A DNA stretch of 38,085 bases from Floccifex porci (lineage in GTDB: Bacteria > Bacillota_I > Bacilli_A > Erysipelotrichales > Erysipelotrichaceae): contig NZ_VUMM01000019.1 of NCBI RefSeq assembly GCF_009696175.1, forward strand, positions 1 to 38,085, read 5' to 3'. Positions 1 to 7,941 of this stretch are shown one piece after another (positions within the stretch are counted from its first letter, which is position 1; each line of letters opens with the position of its first letter). A program made the position numbers and the translations under genes. Below the pieces are notes generated by a model. It made no database searches. It worked only from the letters and a program-made list of their open reading frames with translations, and had not been told where the DNA came from.

Positions 1-2
1 AA

Positions 3-200
3 AAAAGATTGAATGGTAAAACATGTGGACAAGTACGAAAAGAATCTTTAGAACAAAAGGAATTTACACAATATCCAATTATTCCATCAGTAAGATATGT
101 AAGATACTGGAATGAAATTGAATCAAAAAAGAAACATCAAAAAGAAATGATTATAGAAGAAATAAAAAACAACCCAAACCAAAGTGGAATGGGTTGTTGA
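3..200 (+). CDS. Transposase OrfB, C-terminal fragment
   Basis: Open frame entering from the window edge and ending at TGA 198-200. The visible 65 residues begin KRLNGKTCGQVRKESL, which looks like the conserved tail of IS3-type OrfB integrases, where an Asn-Gly-Lys-Thr-Pro-like turn and a VRKE helix follow the last catalytic Glu. The rest is a Lys/Glu-rich helical tail. The catalytic DDE residues lie outside the window. The ATG-less start here is only the edge of the sequence. Assignment is by pattern and by the matching IS end at the right side of the window, not by a full domain. Confidence 0.5.
   Translation, partial: KRLNGKTCGQVRKESLEQKEFTQYPIIPSVRYVRYWNEIESKKKHQKEMIIEEIKNNPNQSGMGC
168..198 (+). 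terminator. Hairpin over the transposase stop codon
   Basis: AACAACCCA (168-176) pairs perfectly with TGGGTTGTT (190-198) around a 13-base loop, covering the last transposase codons. No T-run follows directly, so it may be a weak terminator or an RNA stabiliser rather than a strong intrinsic terminator. Confidence 0.35.
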
Positions 201-265
201 TCGATGAGATTTTTAAATATTTCCCATGTCTACTTGACTAGGGTTGTATCATGGCTCTATCCTTT

Positions 266-1177
266 TTATAATAAATAAAGAAAATACAATCCATAACAAA
301 CTAACATTAAAATACCACTTTTCTTATTTAAGCCATTGTTTTTGTATGCATAAATCCATAATACAATACCAGTTAAAATACAAATAAATGTATCAATTAA
401 AAATGAAGACTGAAAAGGAATCGGTGTTAATAAAGAAGTAAATCCTAAGATAAATAAGATATTAAAGATATTACTTCCTACAATGTTTCCAATCGCAATA
501 CCTGCATTTCCTTTTCGAGTAGCCATAAAACTAGTGAACAATTCAGGTAAAGAAGTTCCCAATGACACAATAGTTAAACCAATAAATTTTTCGTCTACAC
601 CTAGATATAAAGCAATTTCAGTGGCACTTTCAACAACAAATTGACTTCCCAGTAAAATAAATGCCAGACCTAGAATGATAAATATTAATATTTTGAAAAT
701 AGACTTCGATGGTTTCTGTTCTTCTTCTTTTTTAGAATGTGTATATAAATAAATTAAATAAACAATAAACCAGATTAGAAAAATGAAACCTTCAAACCAT
801 GATAAAGAAGCATCCGTATATCCAAAAACCATTAATAAAGCTGTGCTGAAAATCATAAATGGAATGTCTTTTTTGGTTGTCGATTTTTCAATGGGAATAA
901 AAGCAATGAGAGAGCAAATACCCAATATAATTAAAATATTTAATATATTGCTTCCAACAATATTTCCAATGGATAAATCGGCACTGTTTTCTAGAGCCGA
1001 GCGAATACTGACAGCTGCTTCTGGTGCACTAGTTCCCATGGCAACTATAGTTAAGCCAATAATGAGTTGCGGAATATGTAAATATCTGGCAAATTCACTG
1101 GCTCCATCTACAAATAGGTCCGATCCCTTTGTTAGTAAAATAAAACCTAAAAGTAAGAGTAAAAATTCAATAATCAT
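266..1177 (-). CDS. Calcium/sodium (CaCA family) antiporter
   Basis: Inner-membrane cation exchanger of the YrbG/CaCA type, about 10 hydrophobic helices in 303 residues, the usual family size. The two inverted alpha repeats are clear: the first holds GLTIVAMGTSAPE and then GNIVGSNILNI, the second GLTIVSLGTSLPE and then GNIVGSNIFNI. The Glu of each GTS-PE motif and the Asn of each GS-N motif form the cation site in this family. The start is an ATG with AGAAAGGAGA just upstream on the minus strand. It lies downstream of the YihY gene but behind that gene's terminator, so it probably has its own weak promoter. Exact ion (Ca2+, Na+ or K+) cannot be read from sequence. Confidence 0.92.
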   Translation of the reverse strand: MIIEFLLLLLGFILLTKGSDLFVDGASEFARYLHIPQLIIGLTIVAMGTSAPEAAVSIRSALENSADLSIGNIVGSNILNILIILGICSLIAFIPIEKSTTKKDIPFMIFSTALLMVFGYTDASLSWFEGFIFLIWFIVYLIYLYTHSKKEEEQKPSKSIFKILIFIILGLAFILLGSQFVVESATEIALYLGVDEKFIGLTIVSLGTSLPELFTSFMATRKGNAGIAIGNIVGSNIFNILFILGFTSLLTPIPFQSSFLIDTFICILTGIVLWIYAYKNNGLNKKSGILMLVCYGLYFLYLL

Positions 1178-1199
1178 TGTGTTCTCCTTTCTAAAGTAG

Positions 1200-1242
1200 C
1201 AAAAAAGGCAAGACTCTTGTTATTTCAACAAAAGTCTTGCCT
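1200..1242 (-). terminator. Intrinsic terminator of the YihY gene
   Basis: AGGCAAGACT (1206-1215) pairs with AGTCTTGCCT (1233-1242), and the stem continues inward through TTGTT/AACAA after one mismatch. On the minus strand the stem is followed by a T-run (1200-1205), so it terminates transcripts coming from 1301-2158. Confidence 0.85.
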
Positions 1243-1300
1243 CTTCGTTATATACCGGATTTTCATCGTATTGACGATATATAATCACAAAATGTGTTGG

Positions 1301-2158
1301 CTACTCCCTTTTTCTTTCTTTTATTCTATCACAAATTATTTGAATCCATGCATTAATTTGCGCAAAAGTAAGAAAAAATGTCATACACCATTGTAACCAG
1401 ATCATCATAAAGACAATATTCGATAAAACACCATATGTTAAAGAAAAATGTGTAGAATGGTCAATGAAATATGAATAAATATTCGAAAACAATATCCAGG
1501 ACAAAGCAGTTGCACAAGCTCCTGGTATTTGATAAATGAAGTTTAATCGTTTTCCAGGAAGGATAATATATAGTATGGCAATCATAATTGTAATAATCGT
1601 AAAGGAAATCAGATTCTTAAAATGAATGACGCTGGCAAAATCCACAATGAATTTTGGATAATATTTTTCTAGAAACAGACTGATTTTTCCACCATATACC
1701 AGTATCAATAAACTGAATACGATTAATAACATTAATAATAAAGTATTAAATATGGATTGTAATCGAAGACGAATGTAATTACGTCTGTCTTCAGTTTTAT
1801 GAATAGAGTTCAATCCTAAAGTTAAAGCATATGTACTTTTACTGGCTGCATATAAACAGGTAATTGTAGATATGGAAGCAATGGGTACAGTGGATTGACT
1901 TTGTATATCTTTAAAAAAAACGGTAGCATATTCATTGATCGGCCTTGGTAAATTTGCATTGATCATTTGAATAAAAGTGGATTGTTCTAAAGGCAGGACA
2001 GTTTTCAAAATTGTGATAAGAAGCATCATAAAAGGAACGGCAGATATAATTAAGAAAAATGCCGTTTGGGTAGCGTATAGACCAATCTGATCTTCTTTAT
2101 ATTTATTTAAAAAACGATTAATAGATGTTTCTATAAATAATTTTATTTCTTTTTTCAT
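1301..2158 (-). CDS. YihY/virulence factor BrkB family membrane protein
   Basis: Integral membrane protein of 285 residues with about six hydrophobic segments. The conserved opening of the family is visible: a short amphipathic N-terminus, then a DQIGLYATQTAFF-like segment, then IISAVPFMMLLITI. Family members were once called ribonuclease BN, wrongly; their true role is unknown, with transport or envelope functions proposed. No Shine-Dalgarno sequence precedes the ATG. A near-consensus promoter is positioned so that transcription would begin at the A of the ATG (see 2158-2193). Downstream is a strong terminator, so it is probably a single-gene transcript. Confidence 0.88.
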   Translation of the reverse strand: MKKEIKLFIETSINRFLNKYKEDQIGLYATQTAFFLIISAVPFMMLLITILKTVLPLEQSTFIQMINANLPRPINEYATVFFKDIQSQSTVPIASISTITCLYAASKSTYALTLGLNSIHKTEDRRNYIRLRLQSIFNTLLLMLLIVFSLLILVYGGKISLFLEKYYPKFIVDFASVIHFKNLISFTIITIMIAILYIILPGKRLNFIYQIPGACATALSWILFSNIYSYFIDHSTHFSLTYGVLSNIVFMMIWLQWCMTFFLTFAQINAWIQIICDRIKERKRE

Positions 2159-2193
2159 AAAGAAATTGTAGATAATTCTAAAATAGATGTCAA
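2158..2193 (-). promoter_or_regulatory. Promoter for the YihY gene, predicted leaderless
   Basis: On the minus strand, TTGACA (2193-2188) is followed after exactly 17 bases by TACAAT (2170-2165). Counting seven bases on from the -10 box puts the start of transcription at 2158, the A of the ATG. No ribosome binding site could then be in the message. Confidence 0.7.
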
Positions 2194-2200
2194 AAATTTC

Positions 2201-2836
2201 TTATAAAATTGTTAAGACATCCAATAAATTCGATAAAATATAGTTACATTTCTTTTTATGATCAAAATCAGGTTCTATCATATCCGGTATACAGATTACA
2301 GAGCAGCCTGCCTGAAATGCTGCATCAATACCTGTTTCACTGTCTTCTAAGACAATGGCCTGATTTGGTTCACAATGTATTTTTTTGCAGGCTTCTAAAA
2401 AGATTTCAGGATGAGGTTTTCCATTTTTAACCTGATCTCCGCATATAAAATCATTGAAATAATGATCGATATGCTGTCCTTTTAAAATATTTAAAGCTCG
2501 GTTTTTATAGGAGCTGGTAGCTAAAATGATTGTGTAAGAATGTTCCTTTAAATATTCTAATAAAGGAATACAACCTATTTTTAAGCAAGGTTTATGAATC
2601 AGTTCCTGGTCCAATATTATATGTGTCTGTTCCCAGAATAAATCAAATGGAAAAGAAGAACCAAAATCTTTTTTAAATTGTTCCTGAGCAAATTCTTTTC
2701 GTTTACCTAATAAAGAAATATACATTTCTTTTGTATAACGATATCCGATTTGACATAAATAGTCTTTATATATATGAAAAGTAATGTTTTCACTATCAAT
2801 TAATAATCCATCCATATCAAAAATTATATTTTTCAT
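2201..2836 (-). CDS. HAD-superfamily phosphatase, beta-phosphoglucomutase-like
   Basis: A 211-residue cytoplasmic HAD hydrolase. Motif I is FDMDGLLIDSE at the N-terminus (two catalytic Asp), motif II is the LATSS segment, motif III the Lys of GKPHPEIF, and motif IV VLEDSETGIDAA. The helical cap sits between motifs I and II, as in the beta-phosphoglucomutase and sugar-phosphatase branch. The start is set at the ATG at 2836, because GGAGG lies 8 bases upstream; a TTG five codons earlier overlaps that GGAGG and is unlikely. Divergent from the cupin gene. The substrate is not predictable, with sugar phosphates the usual class. Confidence 0.9.
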   Translation of the reverse strand: MKNIIFDMDGLLIDSENITFHIYKDYLCQIGYRYTKEMYISLLGKRKEFAQEQFKKDFGSSFPFDLFWEQTHIILDQELIHKPCLKIGCIPLLEYLKEHSYTIILATSSYKNRALNILKGQHIDHYFNDFICGDQVKNGKPHPEIFLEACKKIHCEPNQAIVLEDSETGIDAAFQAGCSVICIPDMIEPDFDHKKKCNYILSNLLDVLTIL

Positions 2837-2884
2837 CTGATTGTCCTCCAAATATCAGTATAATATAAATAAGGAGGAAACACT

Positions 2885-3223
2885 ATGAAAATTATGGATG
2901 TAGAAATGTTTGGAGGACCTGGAAAGGCCCATTTTGAACACGTTTTAACAGCCGATGAAATGCATGGGATGAATCGTGTTTATGCAAGAGTGACATTAAA
3001 ACCGGGATGTGCTGTAGGATATCATGTTCATCAGGGAGATGGAGAAGATTATTTTATTCTTTCTGGTCAGGCAACCTTAGATGACAATCACGAAAGGGAA
3101 TTGATTTTAAATCCTGGAGATCATTTCTTCACTCCTTCTTCAAGAGGACATTCCATTACAAATAATGGAAAAGAAGATCTGGTATTTATGGCTCTGATTA
3201 TTTATGATGAACAGAAAAAGTAG
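2885..3223 (+). CDS. Small single-domain cupin protein
   Basis: A 112-residue protein made of one cupin barrel. Cupin motif 1 is seen as GYHVHQGDGEDYFILSG, with two His and a Glu as metal ligands, and motif 2 as NPGDHFFTPSSRGHSI with the last His ligand. This is a metal-binding beta-barrel of unknown substrate; relatives are often annotated as sugar-phosphate isomerase-like or regulatory cupins. The start has AAGGAGG directly upstream. A TATAAT at 2859-2864 may be its -10 box, but no good -35 was seen. The stop codon lies inside a hairpin shared with the convergent uridine phosphorylase gene. Confidence 0.88.
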   Translation: MKIMDVEMFGGPGKAHFEHVLTADEMHGMNRVYARVTLKPGCAVGYHVHQGDGEDYFILSGQATLDDNHERELILNPGDHFFTPSSRGHSITNNGKEDLVFMALIIYDEQKK

Positions 3224-3240
3224 ACTTCATGTCTACTTTT
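3216..3240. terminator. Bidirectional terminator between cupin and uridine phosphorylase
   Basis: AAAAGTAGAC (3216-3225) pairs with GTCTACTTTT (3231-3240) around a 5-base loop, giving T-runs in both directions. The stop codons of both convergent genes (3221-3223 plus, 3233-3235 minus) are within the stem. Confidence 0.85.
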
Positions 3241-4006
3241 CTTGTTCAATTAATTCTTTAATGGCTTCAATGGCAACTTTAATTGGGATATTTACATCAT
3301 GTACCTGTGGATTTGGCAAACCTTTCTTTTCTCGTTCCTGATTGGCAATGACCAGACATATCGATCCACAGCGAACTTTTAAATAGTTGGCTACAACAAA
3401 TAAAGTGGAAGACTCCATTTCTGAACCTTTGCATCCCAATCGATTCCAGGCATCCCATTTTTGCAGCAGCTGATCATGATTTGGTAAATCTTCAGGTTTA
3501 TGCTGACCATAAAAAGCATCTTTACAATGGACAACACCCACATGATAAGATTGCTTTAATTTTTTGGCTGCATGAACTAAAGCTGATGTCACTTCAAAAT
3601 CACTTACGGCAGGATATTCAACAGGAGCATATTCTTTTGAAGTTCCTTCCTGTCGAATGGCACCATTGGCAATAATGACATCACCACTTTTTACATTGAT
3701 GTCCATGCCTCCACAAGTTCCAACTCGTATAAAGGTTTTTGCCCCGCAGGCAACCAGCTCTTCCATTGCGATAGAAGCACTAGCTCCACCAATTCCAGTT
3801 GAAGTCACACTGACCTTTGTCCCGTTTAAAGTTCCTGTATAGGTCACAAATTCTCTGGAATCTGCAACCAGAACAGGGTCATCAAAATATTGAGCAATAA
3901 TTGAACATCTTTTTGGATCTCCAGGAAGAAGAACATATTCTCCAATATCGGATGGTTTTGTCTGAATATGATATTGTTTACCGGACCCTTCTGTATAATC
4001 AATCAT
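3233..4006 (-). CDS. udp: Uridine phosphorylase
   Basis: Cytosolic nucleoside phosphorylase that splits uridine with phosphate into uracil and ribose-1-phosphate, a pyrimidine salvage step. 257 residues, the family length. Visible motifs are LPGDPKR (phosphate loop) near residue 27, the SREF-TYTG segment, [26 protein letters not shown], and [10 protein letters not shown], whose Glu-Met-Glu binds ribose. The overall pattern matches Udp of E. coli better than DeoD-type purine phosphorylases. The ATG at 4006 is chosen because AGAGGTGA sits just upstream; the longer frame to 4072 has no site. Purine or broad specificity cannot be fully excluded. Confidence 0.85.
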   Translation of the reverse strand: MIDYTEGSGKQYHIQTKPSDIGEYVLLPGDPKRCSIIAQYFDDPVLVADSREFVTYTGTLNGTKVSVTSTGIGGASASIAMEELVACGAKTFIRVGTCGGMDINVKSGDVIIANGAIRQEGTSKEYAPVEYPAVSDFEVTSALVHAAKKLKQSYHVGVVHCKDAFYGQHKPEDLPNHDQLLQKWDAWNRLGCKGSEMESSTLFVVANYLKVRCGSICLVIANQEREKKGLPNPQVHDVNIPIKVAIEAIKELIEQEK

Positions 4007-4024
4007 GGTTTCACCTCTAATAAA

Positions 4025-4053
4025 AGTATAAAGCAAATTCAGAATGTTTTCAA
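4025..4053 (-). promoter_or_regulatory. Promoter for uridine phosphorylase
   Basis: On the minus strand, TTGAAA (4053-4048), a 17-base spacer and TATACT (4030-4025). It overlaps the divergent promoter of the aminopeptidase, so the two genes share a promoter region of about 45 bases. Confidence 0.6.
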
Positions 4054-4066
4054 TTTGTGATAAAAT
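4038..4066 (+). promoter_or_regulatory. Promoter for the M17 aminopeptidase
   Basis: TTCAGA (4038-4043), 17 bases, then TGA-TAAAAT with an extended -10 (4058-4066). The predicted start near 4073 leaves AGGAGG (4074-4079) in the leader. Confidence 0.55.
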
Positions 4067-4087
4067 ATCCATTAGGAGGCATTCTAT

Positions 4088-5380
4088 ATGGAAAAAAATA
4101 TTTTAATCGCATTAAAAGAAAATGAAGATTTTCCATCCTTTTTAAAAGAAAAACATTTAATTGTAGATGCAGATCTTTCATATGGAAAAATCACAACAAT
4201 CTATCCATTCCATGTATTTCCAGTTGAAAAAATATATATTTTAGGATTAGGAAAAGGGGATCGTATTAAAGAAGCATTCATTACTTTTTCAAAAACAATT
4301 AAAGAAGATGTATATGTTTATGTAGATGAAACTACAGCCTATCCGGCAAGTTTAGGATTATATTATGGGGCGTACCAGTATAAAAATAAAGAGACTCGAG
4401 ATTATGAATTTTCAGACTGTAAAGAACTGGTGGAAAAAGGAAAAGTAATGGCTGAACAAATTAATTATGCCCGTTATTTATCGGATTGTCCCAGAAATAT
4501 TTTAACACCGTTGAGATTTAAAGAAGAAGCCGTTGGGACAAGTAAACAGTATCATTTAGAATGTGAAGTATTATCAAATGATGAATTAAAAGAAATGAAA
4601 GCTAATTCTATTTTAGCCGTTAATTCAGGATCTAAATTTCCTGCTTATCTGATTAAATTAAAATACAATGGAAACAAGGATCAGCCTTATACAGCTTTAG
4701 TAGGAAAAGGATTAACGTTTGATTCTGGTGGATACAGCCTGAAAAAAGATATGTCAGGCATGAAATATGATATGTGTGGAGCTGCCAATGTTTTAGCAAT
4801 CCTTCGTATATTAGCTTTGATGAAGGCAAAAATAAACTGTATGGCTATTTTATGTATTACTGAAAATATGATCGGCCCGGATGCCTATACAGTGGATGAT
4901 GTGATTGTATCTTTAAATGGAAAAACCATTGAAGTAACAAATACGGATGCAGAAGGAAGACTAGCATTAATTGATGGAATTACTTATGCCCAAAGAGACA
5001 ATGTGAATCGTATCATTGATATGGCAACATTAACAGGAGCCTGTGCCAATGCATTAGGTGAAAATTATACAGGAGCCTTTACAAATGATGAAGCTTTTTT
5101 ACAAGAATTAAAAGAAGCATGTAAAGATACAAAAGAAAAAATTTGGCAAATGCCTTTGGATGAAGATTTCCATAAACAGATTCGAAATTCAAAAGTAGCG
5201 GATCTAACCAATGCACAAGTTGGTAAAAAAGCAGGTGCCAGTCTGGCGGCAGCTTTTTTGGAAGAATTCATTGAAGAAAATGTTTCCTGGATCCATCTGG
5301 ATATAGCAGCAACCAGTACAAAAGAAAAAGAAGCTACAGGAGTTTTAATTGAATCCATTGTGCATATGCTGCAAAAATAG
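4088..5380 (+). CDS. pepA: Leucyl aminopeptidase, M17 family
   Basis: Cytosolic dizinc aminopeptidase that removes N-terminal residues from peptides. 430 residues, slightly shorter than the typical 480-500, with the short N-terminal macro-like domain expected to account for the difference. The C-terminal catalytic domain carries all the hallmarks: [10 protein letters not shown] (Lys207, Asp212), [11 protein letters not shown] (Lys219, Asp228) and the family signature NTDAEGRL (residues 285-292; Asp287, Glu289, Arg291). AGGAGG precedes the ATG. It sits between uridine phosphorylase (divergent) and a decayed ABC gene (convergent) and ends at its own strong terminator. Confidence 0.95.
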   Translation: MEKNILIALKENEDFPSFLKEKHLIVDADLSYGKITTIYPFHVFPVEKIYILGLGKGDRIKEAFITFSKTIKEDVYVYVDETTAYPASLGLYYGAYQYKNKETRDYEFSDCKELVEKGKVMAEQINYARYLSDCPRNILTPLRFKEEAVGTSKQYHLECEVLSNDELKEMKANSILAVNSGSKFPAYLIKLKYNGNKDQPYTALVGKGLTFDSGGYSLKKDMSGMKYDMCGAANVLAILRILALMKAKINCMAILCITENMIGPDAYTVDDVIVSLNGKTIEVTNTDAEGRLALIDGITYAQRDNVNRIIDMATLTGACANALGENYTGAFTNDEAFLQELKEACKDTKEKIWQMPLDEDFHKQIRNSKVADLTNAQVGKKAGASLAAAFLEEFIEENVSWIHLDIAATSTKEKEATGVLIESIVHMLQK

Positions 5381-5392
5381 GAATAATTAAAT

Positions 5393-5443
5393 AAAGACAA
5401 GAGTTTTCTGATTTTGTCCGATTGTTTCACTCTTGTCTTTTTT
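5393..5443 (+). terminator. Intrinsic terminator after the aminopeptidase
   Basis: AAAGACAAGAGT (5393-5404) pairs with ACTCTTGTCTTT (5429-5440), a 12-bp perfect stem with a 24-base loop, and runs into a T-tract. Confidence 0.85.
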
Positions 5444-5461
5444 ATTTTATATGTTATTTAA

Positions 5462-5999
5462 TCATAAAGATAATTTAGGTAATTCAAATTCTTGATTGCA
5501 GGCTTTGGTAACATCTAAAGAATGACTTACAATGATGATACATTTTCACTCATCAGCAAGCTGCCTAAAAATATCCATGATTTCTTTTTGTGTCTGTGAG
5601 CCCAGATTTCTGGTTGGTTCATCTGTATCCAATCCAACGCTTTTTAAAAGTTCTGCTGCTTTTAATAACAATCTTTGATGCCAGCTATTTATAGAAAGAA
5701 TTACATTTTCTAATGCAGTGAATTTTGTAATCAGATTAAAGCTTTGAAAGATTACCCCGATATATTGATTGCGAAACTGATATTTGTTGATGGTTTTAAT
5801 ATCTTTTCCATCGTAATAAATAGAACCACTATCGGATTGAGCAAGCTCAGTTAAAACAGAAAGAAGCGTAGTTTTTCCAGCTCCAGATTTACCGACAATA
5901 CATTTTTCCTTTCTCAAAATCAAAATATATATCCTTGAGAACTTGTTTTTTATTGTATGAGAAACATATGTTCTTTATTGTTAGATTGTCCGAAATATT
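5462..5999 (-). pseudogene. Decayed ABC transporter ATPase (MacB/LolD type)
   Basis: The longest open piece (5546-5923) holds Walker A, VGKSGAGKTT, and a Q-loop, VIFQSFNLI. The gene is broken in three ways. First, the true N-terminal strand (NISDNLTIKNICFSYNKKQ, reading from 5999) is in another frame and joins the Walker A part through a frameshift near 5900. Second, KSVGLD runs straight into TDEPTRNLGSQTQ, so the LSGGQ signature and most of Walker B are deleted. Third, after LADE an in-frame TGA (5543-5545) interrupts the reading, yet the normal ending KCIIIVSHSLDVTKACNQEF continues to a stop at 5462. No permease partner is nearby. It cannot make a working ATPase. Confidence 0.88.
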
Positions 6000-6136
6000 G
6001 ACATAGTATCATATATTGTTTAATCCTAAATCCAGACTAAATGACTTTAAATTTAAGAAAGTTTTATTTTATATATACAATTTTTTATTTTTGTGTTATC
6101 ATCTGTAAAGTCTAGTGACAAGACAGTGGAGGATGT

Positions 6137-7174
6137 ATGAAAGAATTTTTAAAAAAGAAAAATGTAATTATATCTTGGAAGCGTTATGGAATCGATGCTT
6201 TAAGTGCTATGGCACAAGGTTTATTTGCTTCTTTGCTGATTGGTACAATCATTTCTACGTTGGGAAGTCAATTTGGAATTGAAACACTTGTAACAATTGG
6301 AAATTATGCCAAGGCAGCTACAGGAGCCAGTATGGCTATAGCCATTGGTTTTGCCTTGCAATGTCCACCTTTAGTGTTGTTTTCATTGGCCAGTGTAGGT
6401 ATGGCTACCAATGAATTAGGGGGAGCCGGAGGACCTTTAGCGGTCTTGCTGATTGCCATTGTGGCTGCTGAATTCGGAAAAGTTGTTTCAAAAGAAACAA
6501 AAGTGGATATTATTGTGACACCTTTTGTAACAATTGCCGTTGGGATATTTTTGGCCATGATTTTTGCTCCTGTAATTGGAAAAGCGGCTAGCAGTGTAGG
6601 ACAGGCAATTATGTGGGCTACCGAACTGCAACCATTTTTAATGGGAATCATTGTTTCTGTCGTGGTTGGAATTGCTTTAACCCTTCCAATCAGTTCAGCC
6701 GCAATTTGTGCTGCTCTATCTTTAACAGGACTAGCCGGAGGAGCAGCCGTAGCAGGGTGCTGTGCCCAGATGATTGGATTTGCGGTAATGTCGTTTAAAG
6801 AAAATAAATGGGGAGGTCTTTTTGCCCAGGGAATTGGTACTTCAATGCTGCAGATGCCAAACATCATGAAAAATCCTAAAATATGGTTGCCACCCATTAT
6901 TGCTTCCGCAATTACAGGACCTGTGACAACTTGCCTGTTTAAGATGGAAATGAATGGGGCAGCGGTTTCATCCGGAATGGGAACCTGTGGATTAGTCGGA
7001 CAGATAGGCGTTTATACAGGATGGCTTGCAGATGGAATACAAATTACAGCCGTACATTGGATTGGATTGATACTGATTAGCTTCGTTTTACCTGGTATCA
7101 TTTGCTGGCTGCTTGGTATCTTCTTTAGAAAAATAGGATGGATCAAAGAGAATGATCTAAAACTGGATTTATAG
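6137..7174 (+). CDS. PTS EIIC-like / PfoR-family membrane protein
   Basis: A very hydrophobic 345-residue protein with about ten membrane helices rich in Gly and Ala. Features of the PTS_EIIC_2/PfoR group are seen: an N-terminal SAMAQGLFASLLIGTI segment, then GGAGGPLAVLL, LPISSAAICAALSLTGLAGG, and a C-terminal GMGTCGLVGQIGVYTGW. The family includes the PfoR protein named for regulation of perfringolysin O. Members lack cytoplasmic EIIA/EIIB domains, and their substrate is unknown. GGAGG lies upstream of the ATG. Its leader (about 5950-6136) is AT-rich, with no recognised riboswitch. It ends at its own terminator, so it is likely monocistronic. Confidence 0.85.
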   Translation: MKEFLKKKNVIISWKRYGIDALSAMAQGLFASLLIGTIISTLGSQFGIETLVTIGNYAKAATGASMAIAIGFALQCPPLVLFSLASVGMATNELGGAGGPLAVLLIAIVAAEFGKVVSKETKVDIIVTPFVTIAVGIFLAMIFAPVIGKAASSVGQAIMWATELQPFLMGIIVSVVVGIALTLPISSAAICAALSLTGLAGGAAVAGCCAQMIGFAVMSFKENKWGGLFAQGIGTSMLQMPNIMKNPKIWLPPIIASAITGPVTTCLFKMEMNGAAVSSGMGTCGLVGQIGVYTGWLADGIQITAVHWIGLILISFVLPGIICWLLGIFFRKIGWIKENDLKLDL

Positions 7175-7198
7175 ACTGTTGTGCAAACAGTCTTTTTT
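7173..7198 (+). terminator. Intrinsic terminator after the PTS IIC gene
   Basis: AGACTGTT (7173-7180) pairs with AACAGTCT (7186-7193) around a 5-base loop and is followed by six T. The stem begins within the stop codon. Confidence 0.85.
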
Positions 7199-7227
7199 CG
7201 TATTATAATAAAAACGAGGTGAGACGT

Positions 7228-7941
7228 ATGTTAAAAAAATGGATTGAAGAAAGTCAAAATATTGTATTTTTTGGAGGAGCAGGTGTTTCAACAGAAAGTC
7301 AGATTCCTGATTTTCGAAGTGATAATGGATTGTATAAGAAAAAATATCGTTATCCTGCTGAAGTAATGTTATCGCATTCTTTTTATGAATCTAATCCGAA
7401 AGAATTTTTTGAATTTTATTTTAATCAGATGATATATAAAGATGCATTGCCCAACAAGGCTCATCTGGCTTTGGCCGAATTGGAAAAGATGGGAAAACTT
7501 AAGGCGGTGGTAACCCAGAATATTGACGGACTGCATCAGAAAGCAGGTTCTAAAACGGTCTATGAGTTGCACGGGTCTGTACTTAGAAATTATTGTCAGC
7601 AATGTCATTCTTTCTATACTTTAGATCAGATTTTATCTTATCGAGATAAAGATGGTATCCCTCGTTGTCCAAAATGCAATCATATCATCAAACCAGATGT
7701 TGTTTTATATGAAGAAGGGTTAGATGACACAACGGTTTATAATGCAATCAAAGCCATTTCAAATGCTGATTTATTAATAGTAGGAGGAACCAGTTTAGCG
7801 GTATATCCGGCAGCGGGTCTGATTCAGTATTTTAATGGAAATCATCTTGTACTAATTAATAAAGATAATACACCATTAGATGACCAGGCCGATCTTGTGA
7901 TTCATGATTCCATTGGAAAAGTATTAGGTGAAGCGGTATGA
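7228..7941 (+). CDS. cobB: NAD-dependent protein deacylase (sirtuin)
   Basis: Uses NAD+ to remove acyl groups from lysines, releasing nicotinamide and O-acyl-ADP-ribose. 237 residues, a minimal class U-like bacterial sirtuin. It shows the NAD loop GGAGVSTESQIPDFRS (residues 16-31; the usual TGAG opening is GGAG), TQNIDGLH (97-103), the catalytic His115 in ELHGSV, and a zinc ribbon Cys123/Cys126/Cys147/Cys150. The ATG at 7228 is preferred to an upstream GTG because that GTG lies within the GAGGTGAG binding site. Its last base pairs overlap the start of the Nudix gene (ATGA), which implies coupled translation. Confidence 0.92.
   Translation: MLKKWIEESQNIVFFGGAGVSTESQIPDFRSDNGLYKKKYRYPAEVMLSHSFYESNPKEFFEFYFNQMIYKDALPNKAHLALAELEKMGKLKAVVTQNIDGLHQKAGSKTVYELHGSVLRNYCQQCHSFYTLDQILSYRDKDGIPRCPKCNHIIKPDVVLYEEGLDDTTVYNAIKAISNADLLIVGGTSLAVYPAAGLIQYFNGNHLVLINKDNTPLDDQADLVIHDSIGKVLGEAV

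Larger units (their letters stand above)
1..248 (+). mobile_element. Right end of an IS3-like insertion sequence (truncated by window edge)
   Basis: The first 200 bases are the 3' end of a transposase reading frame open to the window edge. Beyond it, 227-248 reads TGTCTACTTGACTAGGG followed by TTGTA. This resembles the reverse complement of the IS end at 37964-37983 (TGTCCAGTTTGGAGGGTACA), so 227-248 is taken as the imperfect right terminal repeat. Family assignment rests on the repeat style (GGACA-type ends of the IS3 family) and on the OrfA-like start at the other window edge. Only one end is visible, so size and target duplication cannot be judged. Confidence 0.6.

Noticed and set aside
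783-1199. Plus-strand open frame opposite the CaCA exchanger
   Set aside because: It is antisense to a well-conserved protein with both family motifs, so it is a shadow frame.
5543-5545. TGA in the ABC ATPase as a recoded codon (selenocysteine or Trp)
   Set aside because: The gene also has a frameshift and has lost its signature motif, so a nonsense mutation in a pseudogene explains it.
6304-6897. Long minus-strand open frame inside the PTS IIC gene
   Set aside because: Its product is low in complexity (Pro, Ala, Ile) and mirrors the Gly/Ala codons of the real gene; it has no ribosome binding site.
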